Shown: positions 1 through 12,244 of the stretch, one piece after another
Numbering within the stretch: the stretch's first letter is position 1
How the letters are laid out: each line of letters begins with the position of its first letter
Assembly: GCA_949130495.1 (NCBI GenBank)
Contig: OX422214.1
Span: 255,816,187 to 255,880,186, forward strand
Reading direction: 5' to 3'
Source: Sambucus nigra
Lineage: Eukaryota > Streptophyta > Magnoliopsida > Dipsacales > Adoxaceae
DNA length: 64,000 nt
The notes under the pieces: model-generated
Told to the model about the DNA's origin: nothing
Seen by the model: only the letters and a program-made list of their open reading frames with translations
Databases searched by the model: none
Program-made: the position numbers and the translations under genes

Positions 1-858
1 CGAAGGGTTCAAGTGGCAGATTACCTTACTCGTCGTCTGGGACCTTCGTAGGCCTTGAAGAATTTTTCATTATGTTGCTGTAAATGTAGCCATATGATTT
101 TAAATGAGAAACGTAATTGGTTATTTATGTCTTGAGAGAATGATGACTAAACATGTGTTAATTTTATTCATTGATTGCTCGATATTAATACTTATGAACA
201 TAGTATGAATAATCAGTATAACATTTTAATCGCTTTGGGCACTTTAACCGACTAAATGATGTCGTGTTTTTGTCATCTCACGTTTGAACATTCTCCCAGT
301 CTAATATGTCTTAACCATATCACTCCATCCACTTTACCTTTTAGTTCTTGTCATCACACTTCCTTAGGCCTAAGTAGGGTGATGGTGAGAATGCACTTGG
401 TGCAAATTTTTCAGCCAAATTGTGTTGGCGACCAACCTAGGTTGTCTTTATTGCCTAAGGGTCCCCGGTAGGTCTTTTATTATTGCCGAAGCAACCTGAG
501 AGGATAGCTGTGTTTTGGTACAAAGGATTGAGTAAGGTTACTCATTAACCTTGCTTTAAATGTCTTAAAAAATCTAAAACTATGTTGTAATTGTATGGGC
601 CTCTTTTGTTATTAGCTTACGAGATTCCTTGACTGAAGTTATTTTGTCAACTCGTTGTACTCTAGGAACTCTGTCATGTTCTTAAAAAGGTGGGGTCTGT
701 TACTTGGAAAGGGTGCACATTGAAATATGATCAAGACAACTATGATATTTTGAATGCCAAGGCCAATCAGATTTTATTAATTGATATTATAAATAAAGAG
801 CAACATCAGTTTGTAAATGAAAATTTTCCTAAACTAATGATACGCAAACAAAGGAAGT
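1..858. other. Left edge, no recognised gene
   Basis: I see no conserved domain in either strand here. A 63-codon open frame at 690-878 (+) has ordinary-looking composition but matches no family I know, and it overlaps the end of the neighbouring integrase on the other strand. The 3' LTR of the minus-strand Tat element at 859-6895 should lie here, but nothing resembling its 5' LTR is present. The element's 3' end is therefore deleted or replaced. Confidence 0.5.
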
Positions 859-1900
859 CTAAAAGTAGAACTTCTTGAGGCTGGTCGAGTTCCAAGAACT
901 TGGTATCTCCCTGCCCTCCGGCATTTCTAAGTGACAGGATCCTTGTAGATCATCCATTACTATTTTGAAAGGTCCCTCCCAGTTTGGTCCTAGTTTGTCG
1001 TCTGATGGTTTTACAGCACGGTCGAGTACTTTATTTAGGACGTAATCCCCAACTTGGAATCTTCTCGGATTGACTTGGAATATTCTTAGATTGACTTTTC
1101 TATTATAGTGTCTGGCTAGATACTGTTGGTAAGATGTCAACTTAACTAACGCCAGCTCTCGACTCTCATCTGCTAAATAAAGTTTAGTGAGTAATGCTTC
1201 ATTATTGAGTCCTTGGTCGACCAATGTGGATATCATGGTAGGGAGCCCAACATCTAATGGAATGACTATTTCCATTTCATAGGTGAGCGCAGAAGGAGTT
1301 TCCACTGTTGCTCGCATTGGTGTTGTGTGATAGGCCCAGAGGATGTGGGGTAGCTTGTTCATCCAAGCACCCTTGGCCCATTCAAGTTATTTCTTCAAAC
1401 CGTCGATCACTGTCTTATTGGAAGCTTCAGCTTGCCCATTGATTTGATGATATGCCACGGAACTGAAGTAGTGCTTGACTCCATTATCATTGCAAAATTT
1501 TTGGAAGAAACCACTTTCGAACTGGGTCCCATTGTCAGTGATGATCTCAATGGGTATACCAAAGCGGGTGATGATGTTCTTCCATATGAATCTCATCATA
1601 TTCGTATCCCGGACGTTTTCCATTGGTTCTTCCTCTATCCACTTTATGAAGTAATCTGTGGAGACTAACAGATACTTATGATTCTCAGTTACCGTAGGCA
1701 GTGGTCACACAATATCTAATCCCCACTGGGCAAAAGGCTATGGACTGGTTAATGATTTGAGGTCACTGGCGGGCTGGTGAACCATAGGGGAGTGTTTTTG
1801 GCATTTTTCGCATTTGTGAACATAAACTCCAGTGTCTTTCTGAATAAATGGCCACCAATATCCTTTTTTCATTGCTCGAAAAGACAATGATCTTCCTCAT
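859..1900 (-). pseudogene. Integrase of the Tat element (broken)
   Basis: DDE integrase that inserts the cDNA into the genome. Two open blocks, 1623-1387 and 1362-859, are separated by a stop at about 1387-1385. The first carries ITDNGTQF (second catalytic Asp) and YHQINGQAEASNK (catalytic Glu). A GLDIVGP-like first Asp lies upstream across a stop near 1725. The second block has the conserved LWAYHTTP motif and the C-terminal beta-barrel part (FQVGDYVLNK, LGPNWEGPF), ending in SLKKFYF, a usual Tat integrase end. All three acidic residues appear retained. Confidence 0.87.
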
Positions 1901-2299
1901 GCATGACTTTCATAAATGCCTTCATGGAGCTCGTGTAGATTTTGCTCGACATCTTCTGGGTGAACACACTGTTGGTAGGGGCCAGTGAAGGATCTTTTAT
2001 ACACTTTTCCTTTTGGAGATAAGTGAAACTGGGAAACCTTGACTCTTATCTGGTGTGCCAACCTCTTACCGTCTGGTAGTGTTTCACTTCATAGATAAGT
2101 TATGATGGGGTCCATCCAACTTAGTGTTTTCTCGAAGTGGAGAACATTCTTAAATGCAACAATTTGATCAATACTTGCCTATACAAGGAAGTTTATTTGA
2201 ATAGTTCTCTTTAAATTGGAGTTTATTGCAGAACTCAGAGCTGCTAAAGCATCGGCATGGTTATTCTGTCCTCTGGGGAACTGCTGAACATCAACTTTG

Positions 2300-3250
2300 T
2301 CAAAGTTGGGCATGAGTCTCTTTACCACTGCGAGGTAAGTTTCCATCCTTTCATCTTTTGCATTGAAATCTCTGCTTATCTGATTGGATACTAGCTTTGA
2401 ATCGCCAAAGACTTGAAGATGTTTTTCCCCTAGAAATTATGCTTTACACATGCCAACTATCAGCACCTTGTACTCTGCTTCATAATTGGAGGCTTCAAAT
2501 CCCAGTCTAAGGCCTTGCTTGAGCATAGTGTTTTCTGCGGTTACTAATATGATACTACCCCTGACACCCGAGAGTTGGAGGCTCCATAAACATATAAGGT
2601 CCAAATGCAAGGTCTTTGTATGCTCTCTATTGGTTGGTTAGTTTCTAGCTGATTGATGGGATGGTTTTATGTGAATTCAATAATAAAATCAGCTAGAATC
2701 TTCCCCTTAATTGTTATTCTTGGTTAAAAATGGATATTGAACCTTCTGTGTTCGATTGACCACTTTGATAGTCGGCCGGAGAGGTCAACTTTCCTCAGAA
2801 CAACTTTGAAAGGATATGAAGTGATCACAAAGATGGAATGAGCCTCGAAGTAATGATTTAGTTTCCTTAAGGCTATCACTAAGGAAAAGGCGATATTATC
2901 TAATGGTAGGTATCATTGCTCTACATCCAAAAGTGTCTTACTTGTATAGTAGATCGAATGTTGGCCTCCCTCCCTTTCATATACCAAGGCGGAGCTCACC
3001 GTGTGGTCTAACACAGTAAGGTAAAGATATAAAGGATTGCCTTATATTGGAATAACTAGTAAGGGTGGTATGATGAGATAGGCTTTGAGTTCTTCCAAGG
3101 ATTTGGAGCAATCCTCATTTCATGCTAGGCCCTTATTTTTCTTCAACAACTGGAAAAATAGTCGACATCACTCTAAGGACTTGGCAATAAAATGATTGAG
3201 TGCAATGAGCATTCCAGTGAGCTTTTTAACATCCCTTATTGTCTGAGGGG
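2300..3250 (-). pseudogene. RNase H plus second Tat-type RNase H
   Basis: After RT the minus strand encodes the standard gypsy RNase H/connection region (a GGQHSIYYTSKTLLDVEQ-like stretch near 2960-2900, a VLRKVDLSGRLSKWS stretch near 2790-2750). A second RNase H-like segment follows at roughly 2660-2350, with WTLYV then EASNYEAEYK-like residues. The second domain defines Tat/Ogre elements and is thought to have been gained separately. Many stops are present; neither domain could work. Confidence 0.7.
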
Positions 3251-3905
3251 GCTTGAATTTTTTGATGACATCAATCTGGTCAGGGTTAGCCTCGATTACT
3301 CTCTCACTGACCAAATACCTGAGGAACTTTCCTGACGAGACACTTAATGAACACTTACTAGCGTTAATTTACATACGGTATTTCCTGAGGATCTCAAAGG
3401 TTCTCTATAGATCAGAGAGATGGCCATCTTTGAAATTACTTTTGACGAGAATGTCGTCGATGTACACATCCATAGTCTCTCATATTTTCTTCTTGAACAT
3501 TCGAGTAACCAATCGCTAATAAGTCGCTCCTGCATTCTTAAGGCCGAAAGGCATAACTTTGTAGCAGTATAACCCAACATGGGTTATGAATGAGGTTTTA
3601 TCTTGGTCTAGCCCATAAAATGGGATCTGGTGGTATATGGAGTAAGCTTCTAAAAAGCTCATCCTTTCATGAGTTGATCTGGCATCGACGAACTGAACAA
3701 TCTTTGGGAGAGGAAAACTATCTTTGGGACAGGCCCTGTTGAGGTCAGTAAAGTCAATACAAACTCTCCAGCTTCCATTGCTTTTGGGTACTACGACTGG
3801 GTTGGATAACCATTTAGGTAATTGTGCTTCTCGTATGGATTCTGCATCCAGTAACTTCCTGACCTCTTTCTCCACTACTTTTGCTTTCTCTGGCGCTGTT
3901 CAGTG
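3250..3905 (-). pseudogene. Reverse transcriptase of the Tat element
   Basis: RNA-directed DNA polymerase. The 119-codon open part (3875-3516) has WRVCIDFTDLNRACPKDSFP and VMPFGLKNAGATY, conserved RT blocks. Beyond one stop, the other frame gives VYIDDILVKS near 3470-3440, the catalytic YxDD box in its plant gypsy form. The connecting sequence continues into KFLRYLVSERVIEANPDQI, the end of the RT thumb. So the catalytic residues survive although the frame does not. One stop and one frame change are visible by eye. Confidence 0.88.
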
Positions 3906-4190
3906 ACCTTTTTATGTGATTGGATTGAACGCTGGGTCAACGTGAAGCCGATGGCATGCAATGGCAGAATCTATCCCAGGAAGCTCATAAGGTTCCCAAG
4001 TGAAAACATCCAAGTTGTTTCGAAGGAACGCAATTAATTCTTTCTTCTTGCGTTCGGTTAAGGAGATACCAATCAAAAACTTCTTTTCAGTCGAGCTACT
4101 TTCAGCCGTGACTTCTTCCTAGTCTTCGACAACCGTTTCTGAGGGGTGGATCCTGGTTTCCTCTACCCCTAGTCGCCTATACCGTACTTG

Positions 4191-4690
4191 CTATTTGGAA
4201 GGTGGCAACCCCTCTTGGGATTCCTCCTTACCTCTTTGTTCATCTTTTTTCCTCACTTGCTTGGGGCGAATGGCTACGATAAAGCATTTCCTTTCCATAG
4301 CTTGGTCGCCGCAAATCTCGACCACTCTTTGATCTATAATATACTTGAGCTTTTGATGGTATGTGGATGGTACAACCTTCATGGCATGGAGCCAGCCTTT
4401 ATCGAGGATGGCGTGGTATGGAGACTCAATGTCCACTACAAGAAACTCAATCATTTTTGAAATATTTCTCGCTCTAACTGACAGGACTATCTTTCCTAAA
4501 GGAACTGTGATTTTTCTAGCAAAGCCGATCAACGAAATGATGGCTTCCTTGAGGTCGGCGACATTTAATTTCATCTTTCGAAACAATTCTATCTACATCA
4601 CTTTAGAAGAGCTACCTTGGCTAACGAGCAATCTTTCGACATCCCTATTGGCTATCCTGAGTGTGATGACCAATGCATCATGATGCGGGG
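4191..4690 (-). pseudogene. Aspartic protease of the Tat element (broken)
   Basis: Retroviral-type aspartic protease that would cleave the polyprotein. On the minus strand a VERLLVSQGSSSKVM stretch near 4650 occupies the place of the catalytic D-x-G-S-S motif, so the aspartate is replaced by serine. The open part (131 codons, 4586-4191) carries the following conserved block ending in HAMKVVPSTYHQKLKY, typical of Tat proteases. A stop separates the active-site part from the rest. The loss of the catalytic residue and the stop make it non-functional. Confidence 0.75.
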
Positions 4691-4802
4691 TTCTAACCCT
4701 AACTAAGTCCTCCTCAGTAAATACAACATACTTATTATAATCGAAGTCCTCCGGTCGTTGATGCTTCCTGGCCTAATTTTTGGGGGGATCAATCTAAAAA
4801 GC

Positions 4803-6074
4803 CTACATGACAATAATAAGCTTCTTAACTTCCATCCAAAAAACATATCCTTGTATTTGTTTGAGGTCTGATGCCCCATGGATTATCGTGAACTCATGGC
4901 CTATATCCTCCTCAAGGATGTAATCAGGCTTTTTCTCTCCAATCGCTGCTACTTTATCGGTCTTCTTTTCAATGAACTCATTGAGATGACCCGCTTGGGC
5001 CAACTCCTCTAGATGAGACTTGAGGGCTTTATAGTGCTTAGTTTTGTGACCACCCTCCTTGTAGAATGCGCACCTTAATGAGTTATTCCGTTTGGTAGGG
5101 TCTTTTCCCATTTTCTTTGGCCACTTGATAAATGGATCATTTTTTTATCTTGGCAAGAATTTTGTATACTAGTTCCTTGAAGACTTTATTCATAGCCTGG
5201 AATGCTTTCAAGGAGTCATTTTTATTTCCCTTTTTGGAGCCATTTGTACCCCCATTCTTATTCTTTTTCTTCTAAGGCTTGTTCTTCTTAACTGCTTTAC
5301 TCTCCTTCGCATGACCTTATCCCCTGCATTAAGATGGGTTACATCTTTGACTTTGGAATATTTCTCTATACAATCCATCAAGTCATCAATGAATGTAGCC
5401 ACTTTCTTAGTTAGGGACTGGTGCAATAGGCAGGTGCTTGGCAAACCGATTTTAAAGGATGCTATGGCAACCTACTCCGAGCCATCCTCAATCTCATTAA
5501 ACACTTCCCAGTACCTCTTGGCATATTCCCTGAGGTTCACTTGTGTCTTTTTCTTCATAGTAAGCAGTGCATCCATTCGCTTTGGGTGGGAGTTTCTTAT
5601 TATGAAGCGAGTTGTGAATAACTCAGCCAAAGACTTAAAATTTTTGATGGACCTATGTGGTAGCCTTTTGAACCACTTTTACGCCATATCGTGTAAGTTG
5701 GAAGGGAATATTAGACACATGAGCGCATCATTGTGACTCCATAGGGTCATGGCTTACCTATATTGTCGGACATGGTCATTGGGATCAATCTTCCCATCAT
5801 AAATCTTGAACCTAGGGATTGCAAGAATTTTTGGGGCCTTTTCTTCTTCTATTGACCTTGAAAAAGGGGACTTCATTTGGATTTTGATCACCCTTCGGTT
5901 TAGCTCTCGCGTAGATCGGGCACCGCGATGGGATGGGTGCTGGCCCATCACCTTTCGGACCAAACTCCTGATTTCGTCGTTCTTCCGACCAATTTTTCTG
6001 TGGCTTTGTGCTTGTTGCAATAATTCTGATTGAACATCATTTGACCTATTCCTCTTAGATATTTTGATCCACAC
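4803..6074 (-). pseudogene. Gag of the Tat element (broken)
   Basis: Capsid-type gag protein that would package element RNA into cytoplasmic particles. From 6074 downward the translation shows a charged N-terminus, then the Ty3 gag core (PRFKIYDGKIDPNDHV, then AxKWFKRLP and SIKNF-type motifs across stops). A zinc-knuckle-like stretch CAFYKEGGHKTKHY lies near 5070-5030, followed by a protease-proximal IIHG motif. The zinc knuckle has lost cysteines (CX2Y, and Y for the last C). At least four stops or shifts interrupt the frame. A close relative lies on the plus strand at 22305-23240. Confidence 0.8.
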
Positions 6075-6473
6075 CTGGGGATCCTTCCTCGGTTGTGAGA
6101 CTTGCTCACCTGAGGGCTAGGAGTTTGGTCATCGCATCGCCTCGTATTTCAATGGATCTCTCTCTCCATTCTTTCTAGTTGCCATTTTAAGCGAGTATTC
6201 TTATCTTCCTATCGATGCGTGGCCTCCTATTAGTCTTGCAATCTAGCTTCTTAAGCATACATTAACCTGGAGATTTACGTGGACCTAGGTGTCCCCTAGC
6301 TTTCTTTAGAATGCTGCCTTTCTTGGTGAGCCTCGGGTTTGAGTGGAGAATCTCTTATTTCACCCTTCGAGGGATCGGTTATTTCGGGATATCACCTACT
6401 TGAGGTATGTTGCTACTGTGGTGAGACATTGTTGGCTTTCCATTGATGAGTGATTTTATAGGAATAATAGTCG

Positions 6474-6492
6474 CTTCCCATAGACAACACCA
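6474..6492 (-). other. Primer-binding site of the Tat element
   Basis: The minus strand reads TGGTGTTGTCTATGGGAAG directly after the LTR end. It resembles a degraded form of the TGGCGCCGTCTGTGGGAA sequence common after Tat-group LTRs. The tRNA used cannot be assigned with confidence. Confidence 0.5.
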
Positions 6493-6494
6493 AT

Positions 6495-6895
6495 TGTGGT
6501 GATAAAAAACACAACACAAATTATAGGAGAAAGCCATCACCAGAAGATCAAGAAAAGCATGCAATCACAACAACAATATATGTGGTTTGGCGAATTGCCT
6601 ATGTCCATGGAGAGGTCTACTATTTTTTTATTAAGTATATCTCAAGAGGGTTTCTCTATTACATGCCCCAATGCCCCAGTCCAAGGTTACAATTTATTAG
6701 TCATGGAATGCAGTTGTAACCTGCACGATAAGCCATGAATCCCTTGAATATCTCTCCGAGATTCTTGGGGATATATTTGGACTTATCTCGAGTTAGTTTC
6801 ATAAATATGCCCAATAATTTGGGCCGAACATTTAGTTAGCCCTTATGGGTGTGGTCGGCTACTCTTATGGGCTGATTAAAAAATAGGTACCCACA
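6495..6895 (-). repeat. 5' LTR of the minus-strand Tat element
   Basis: Read on the minus strand, this 401-bp block begins TGTGGGTACC and ends CACCACA, the TG...CA form of an LTR. It is followed two bases later by a primer-binding-like sequence. No partner LTR is in the window to confirm the ends, so they rest on terminal dinucleotides and position. The bases just outside, 6896-6900 (aagat), are the expected target-site copy but cannot be checked against a left partner. Confidence 0.6.
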
Positions 6896-6929
6896 AAGAT
6901 CACTTTATCAGGCTCAAATAAGTCGATCA

Positions 6930-7420
6930 GATTCCCTCATAATAGGAATTTGTATGTGACAACAAGTATCAATGGAATAATATTATCTATACCTTTATTG
7001 GATGGAGGTGCTTCAGTAAACATCATGCCTATTTGCTCCTTTTATGCAGCCAATATCTCAGGGACAAGGTTGGTGGAAATACTAATCTCAATCTTAGGCT
7101 ACGAAGAGTTATGTGAACGTTGGAATAATAATGGACAATCTCACATTACACATCAATTTCCATGTTGTTAAATCAGTTATAAGCTACCACTTGTTAATTG
7201 GGAGAGTTTGAATGCACAAGTATGGATTAGTTCCTTCGACATATCACTACTGTGCAAAGGTTAATGTTAAAGGAACTAGGACTGTGATTTGAGCAACTAA
7301 AAAGCCTTTTTCAAAGGAGGAAGCACATTTGGTGGATGCAACTTTGTACATTTAGTTAAATGAGGAAACACGTGTTCTAACAAAGCGCATTAAAGGAGTG
7401 CGAGTGCCCTCGGTCAAAGA
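6930..7420 (+). pseudogene. Protease of the second Tat element
   Basis: The open part 6950-7171 reads LLDGGASVNIMP, the retroviral aspartic protease active site with its aspartate intact. After a stop the frame continues with a SYHLLIGR block and VPSTYHYC near 7175-7260. This is the conserved block seen downstream of the active site in Tat proteases. The fragment starts immediately right of the neighbouring element's LTR, so the gag half is missing. Confidence 0.75.
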
Positions 7421-7933
7421 TTGGTTGGGACCCATCAGAGGTTGATAAGAAGAGTTTGAGGAAGCCACATAAGTTGAGAAAGAGAGGCAGGCCATACCTA
7501 AAATTCATTATGTTTCTCAATAATTTAGAAATAGAATAAAATCAAGGATAGATCCAACAGATTTGGAGGTGAGGAGGAAGAGTACCTTGAGTAGATTCAG
7601 CAGAACATAGTGGGAGAAGCAAGAAAGCTCTATGAAAATAAAGGTGCCAGATTCCTAGGGATGAAAAATGTAAAAAGGGGGTGTTCAATGATGGATGGGT
7701 GATTTATCACCTTTGAAGTTGTAAGAGGGAAGCTGGAGAATCTAAGGAAGATGGTCCAGAATATGAGAATTTTTTTTATAGATAATCTAGGATGATGTCT
7801 TGTCATTGATAATTCTAATGTTCACGAGTTTATGAAAGACATTAAAGAATAACCTGAATGTATGTGAGATCATACAAAGCCTCAAGTTAAAGAGTTAGAC
7901 CAAATTGACGTAGTTGAGGGTAACAATGAACCA

Positions 7934-8730
7934 ATGCCAATATTCATTTTGGAAGATCTAGAGTATGCAAAAAAGCTAGAGCTAATCAAGCTCATTTGGG
8001 AGTACACAGATGTCTTTGCTTGGAAGTACACTGAGATGTTGAGGATAGACAAAGAAGTGAGATGTAACAAGTTGTACATTTTTCCTTCATCAATACCGAT
8101 CAAGGAGTCAACCAGAATATACAAGTCTAATATGGATCTCAAAATCAAGACTGAGGTTAATGATTGTTAACAGCTAGATTTATCAAGACAATTCAACATT
8201 GACTTTCTATTATTATTGCAGTGGAGAAGAAAGATAAAACATAAATTCACATTATGTTATATATAAATATCTTAATAGAGTTTTCCCAAAATATGAGTAT
8301 CCTTACCTTTAATCAATATCTTGATTGATTAAACTGCTAGTTATGATATATACACTTCATGGATGGTTATCTCGGTTATAACCAAATCAAGATGGATCCA
8401 TCTGATGTAGAGAAGGCAACTTTCAGAACTCCATTACACAATTTCATCTACAATGTAATGCCTTTTGGTTTGAAATATATGTGGGCAACTTATCAAAGGA
8501 TAATGGTGGATATTTTTCATGACCCTTTCTATGACATTGTGTTGGATGATCTAGTTATTAAATTGAAGAAGGGGGATTATCACATAGTTGACTTGAGAAG
8601 AATTTTCAATAGATGCAGGAAGTACAAGCAAAATGTGAACCCACTCAAGTATGCCTTTGGTATAACGAGTGGGAAATTATTGGGGTTTTGGGTGGATCGA
8701 CAGGGAGTGCATATGAATCAATGCAAATAA
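7934..8730 (+). pseudogene. Reverse transcriptase of the second Tat element
   Basis: The first part (7934-8170) has the pre-RT block LIWEYTDVFAWKYTEM that precedes gypsy RT. The second (8359-8730) has MDGYLGYNQIKMDP, FRTPLHNFIYNVMPFGLKY, and a degraded active site reading IVLDDLVIK where YIDDIVVK is usual. It ends with a NPLKYAFGITSGKLLGFWV block. Between them about 190 bases are disrupted. The catalytic box lacks its aromatic residue, and one residue appears deleted. Confidence 0.83.
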
Positions 8731-9365
8731 AAAGATATTTTTGGCATGCCTTGTCAAAAGACCCAAAAAAATGAAGAGCTTCCTCAGAAAGATTTCTTAC
8801 TTGAGAAGATTTATTTTAGCTTTATCTGAGAACACTAACCCATTGATGGAACTCCTTCGGAATAACATGAAGATCAAATGGGAGGAACCACACCACATAG
8901 CTTTTGACAAGCTTAAGAAATTTCCAATTTTTCTCAAACGATAATTCCACCCAAGAAAGAATGAATTTGTTTCTTTATCTAAACTCTACTACGAGGTCCA
9001 TCGGTTCACTGCTAGTGTAGGGGGTTGAGGGATAAGAGAGACCAGTCTACCACTTGAGTATAATTATACAAGGCTCTAAGGCAAGGTATACTAGCATTTA
9101 GAGGAATTGTTTGGCCTTAGTCTTTGTGGCTAAAAAACTTAGATAATAAATGTTATCTTTCACTATATATATAGTGACAAGATGTGATACAATCAAGTTT
9201 TTACTGGCATGAACAATTCTAATTAGGAGAGCAGCAAGTGGTTCCTTATTCACTTTGGGTATGATTTAAAGTGCATGGTTCCTCATGAAATTAAGAGTAA
9301 ATCCTATGAAGATTTACTAGCTATCTTTCTTTCGAGTTTATTTGAATGACCTCACGAAGGCCTAC
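8731..9365 (+). pseudogene. RNase H region, interrupted by a solo LTR
   Basis: The frame 8741-8944 (KMKSFLRKISYLRRFILALS) is the thumb/connection end of RT. Further right, in several frames, come remnants of the RNase H: VAKKLR near 9130, and IKFLLA with RRAASGS near 9200-9240. The coding trace stops exactly at 9365, where the solo LTR begins, and resumes at 12240. This pinpoints the insertion. Confidence 0.65.
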
Positions 9366-12239
9366 TGTGACACCCCGACTAATTAAATACCGGGTAGCTA
9401 CTCCTTTATTATATTAATACAAAATTCCAAGTTGGTTCAGTTCATAGCATCACTGTTGAAAAACGTTTTAACAATTTCTAGCCACCTAATATTTAAAAAG
9501 TGAGTTGTCAATTTTAATTAAATCTGATTAACATGCAATAAGTAAATTATGAAATGCCAACATAACCACCATAACATAATGACAATGGAATAACCATAGA
9601 ATAGTAATAAATCTGGAGGAATACTCCTCACAACAATCCAAATACAGGAATAAATAGATACCAAGTCTGCATTACTAAATTAATTACAACCCAAAATCTG
9701 AAATAACTGAATAGATAATATGTCTCTAAAAGAAATAGGGTGACATGCCCAACAAATGAGGAAATATGATAATATAGAGGAAAGAATGGAAGTAGAGGCG
9801 TCTACTATTAAGGTCCTGTCACTTCCACTAGCTACAGTACGTCATTGGAATGGAACTCCTATGCATGGTGTCCTTGTGGCTGGGCACCTAAAAGTTTTTT
9901 TTACAAAAATAGATTTGGAAGCAAACGGGTCAGAGCCCGAGTGTGAAAATAATTTAAAATATAGAAAGTGTTTTAACGACATAAAACAATGAATGCAAAA
10001 TAAATGTTAGGACGTTCTCTCACATGAAATACTCACCTCTCGACTATCTGTGCACTCCTAACGTATCCGTAACCAAAACTAGTTATTCTACTATCAAACT
10101 AGTCCACTACAATATTTGGTGTTTACTAAACTAATCATGGTTTAATTCTCGACGCCTTTATATAAACTGGAAGTTTTACTTTCATTTGATTCTCGGAATT
10201 AATCATAACAATTACTAAGCGTTTTCCCATTTTTAATTCTACAGAGATGTAACATTAATTAAGACTTGCACTTATATAAACAGTTTGCTTCAATTTTTCA
10301 TTGTATCAAACTTCTCATAATTATAGAATACTGGCACCCCTAGACTAAGCTGCGGTGCACATATACTCTGCTATCCAATCCCGGTACATCACGTACATAA
10401 GGATCACGTGTTCCGAATCTCTCAGGGACCGTTTTGACAAGTAACAAACACACATAGTGGAGGCGAACATAGTTCACATCACATGGGTCACGCACATACT
10501 TACGCTCCCATGATCAGTAGACTTATTAACTTCTCAATAAGTCCTTCTCTGACCTATGTCCTCGAGGTACCAATCTAAATCCCCCCTGTATGCACACAAA
10601 GATTAGATGGCCCTGATCGAACGCCGACCTCCCGTGATAGCAAGCATGGTAGGTATGTTATACACAGATAACCACATATACTAAGCATTCACACTTCTTA
10701 GATATTTTAGCATATTAATAGAGGTATACTTCTCATTCTTATCCCATCATTCACTATTATACGTTTATAAGTTCCCGTTTTAAATGCGTTAGAGTTGTCA
10801 ACTCTTCTCACGTCGTAATTAGGTACTCGTTTCCAAATCCACAATTGTCATCCGGTTTACTGTAAGATTCTAAGTTCTTTTCCTCAACGTTCCCCAATTC
10901 TCACAATCCTACCCACTAGTCAATAAGGGAAGGTTAATTCTTCGTTAATTAAGTCTACGGGACATTTGAGATAAAATCAGGCCTAAAAGGTCATTCTGTC
11001 AACTCGTTAGAAGTCTAGTTCGAACGAGGTCGTTCGAACTAACTACCAACTCATTAGAAGGGATACCGTCATCTCGTTAGAAGCTCGTTCGAACGAGGTC
11101 GTTCGAACGACCTGGGCAGGTCTTCTAACGAAATGGCAGACTGCGCCCAAAATTTTCCCAAATTCGATTTTCTTCAAAATTCTCTTCTCTAAATCCCTAC
11201 TAAGATCATTCCAATTAAGTTTTAACGTTTTTAAACTACTCTAAGTCCTCCTAGGTCACTCTTTAACATATATTTGGGGTCAATGCTTCCTAAATTAACA
11301 TGTAATCATTTAATTTCCAAACCTTGTCCCAAACCCTATAAATATAAACCCGAAATTTTAATGTCTATAATTACTCCTTATAATTCCATTTTTAAATCAT
11401 CAAAAGATATATTTTGGATCTGAAATTCATCCATAACCATTCTACATGCAATCCCTATATAAGATTATGAATTTTATCTCCAATTTCATGGGTTTTCATC
11501 AAACTTTCAATACAAGACCTATATTCAATTCTAAGCATGGAGGAAACATTCGCTTGAAATTATGTAATTAAACCACTTGCCTTAGATGTTCTGATTTGAT
11601 GTTGAAGGATGAAGGTTGATTCGCCTCTTTCTCTCTACAAATTTCTCCCAAAGATGGTGATAGTGGCTAGGGGTTTCTTTTGGAACCTCTTAGGACTCTC
11701 CCTTTAACTCCCGTAGCCCACTACTTGATAAATGCTGATAATGGACTTAATGGGTTCATTACTAATATAAAATTAACTCCTAAAATTCGTGGGTTTTAAT
11801 TCCCCTATTTTTAAAATTACCAAACCACCCTTCTGGGTTGCCGGTATGGCCCAAAGATGCCCCGGGACCCAAACTAAACCTCCGGCTAGTGTTTTCCAAA
11901 TATTTCGACCCTTCCGGACACGTTGGCGCACTCAAAATGACCATTCGGTTGATAAAAATATAATTCACTTTTTATTTCAAATAATCACATTCCTGACGCG
12001 ACTGACACGCGCGTCCCAATTTAAATTTTCAAATTGTCGTATTTCTGTCTCGTGACAATTTAAATATTTTCAATGCTCATGTATTACCATACATACTCAG
12101 AGATATTAAATTTTAATATCATAATCAAATACCAACTCACATATCTCTAGTATTTATACCCGGATTAATTCCCAATTAATTCTCATTCAATTTAATTAAT
12201 CCCTTAAATAAAAAATTAATAAAATTACGGGGTATTACA
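9366..12239 (-). mobile_element. Solo LTR, chromovirus (Tekay/Del-like) type
   Basis: The 2874-bp block is bounded by TGTGACACCCC and GGGGTATTACA and by a perfect 5-bp direct repeat, cctac, at 9361-9365 and 12240-12244. On the minus strand it starts TGTAATACCCCGTA, like the definite chromovirus 3' LTR at 40005 (TGTAATGCCTCGTA), and ends GGGGTGTCACA. No gag or pol lies inside, so it is a solo LTR left by recombination between two LTRs. It sits in the RNase H region of the second Tat element and carries a palindrome cluster at about 11005-11130. Confidence 0.9.
11005..11130. repeat. Palindrome cluster in solo LTR (GTTCGAAC type)
   Basis: Four copies of GTTCGAAC lie at 11018, 11032, 11088 and 11101. 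The last two are the centres of perfect palindromes: ctcgttcgaacgag (11084-11097) and ggtcgttcgaacgacc (11097-11112). Flanking words cgttagaag and cttctaacg form a further inverted pair (11005, 11075, 11122). The function is unknown. Confidence 0.85.
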
Positions 12240-12244
12240 CCTAC

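Larger units (their letters stand above)
859..6895 (-). mobile_element. Ty3/gypsy element, Tat group, 3' LTR missing
   Basis: On the minus strand the order is 5' LTR, primer-binding site, gag, protease, reverse transcriptase, RNase H, a second RNase H and integrase. That order, with integrase last, is Ty3/gypsy. The extra RNase H, with a SNYEAEYK-type motif near 2460-2500, is the hallmark of the plant Tat group. All frames are broken by stops and shifts, so the copy is dead. The LTR at the integrase end is absent. Its start at 6895 abuts a plus-strand Tat element, which suggests insertion into that older copy. Confidence 0.88.

Noticed and set aside
9366..12239. Plus orientation for this solo LTR
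   Set aside because: Both ends are TG...CA, but the minus-strand start matches the start of a definite plus-oriented chromovirus LTR at 40005, and the GA-rich leader is also on the minus strand.
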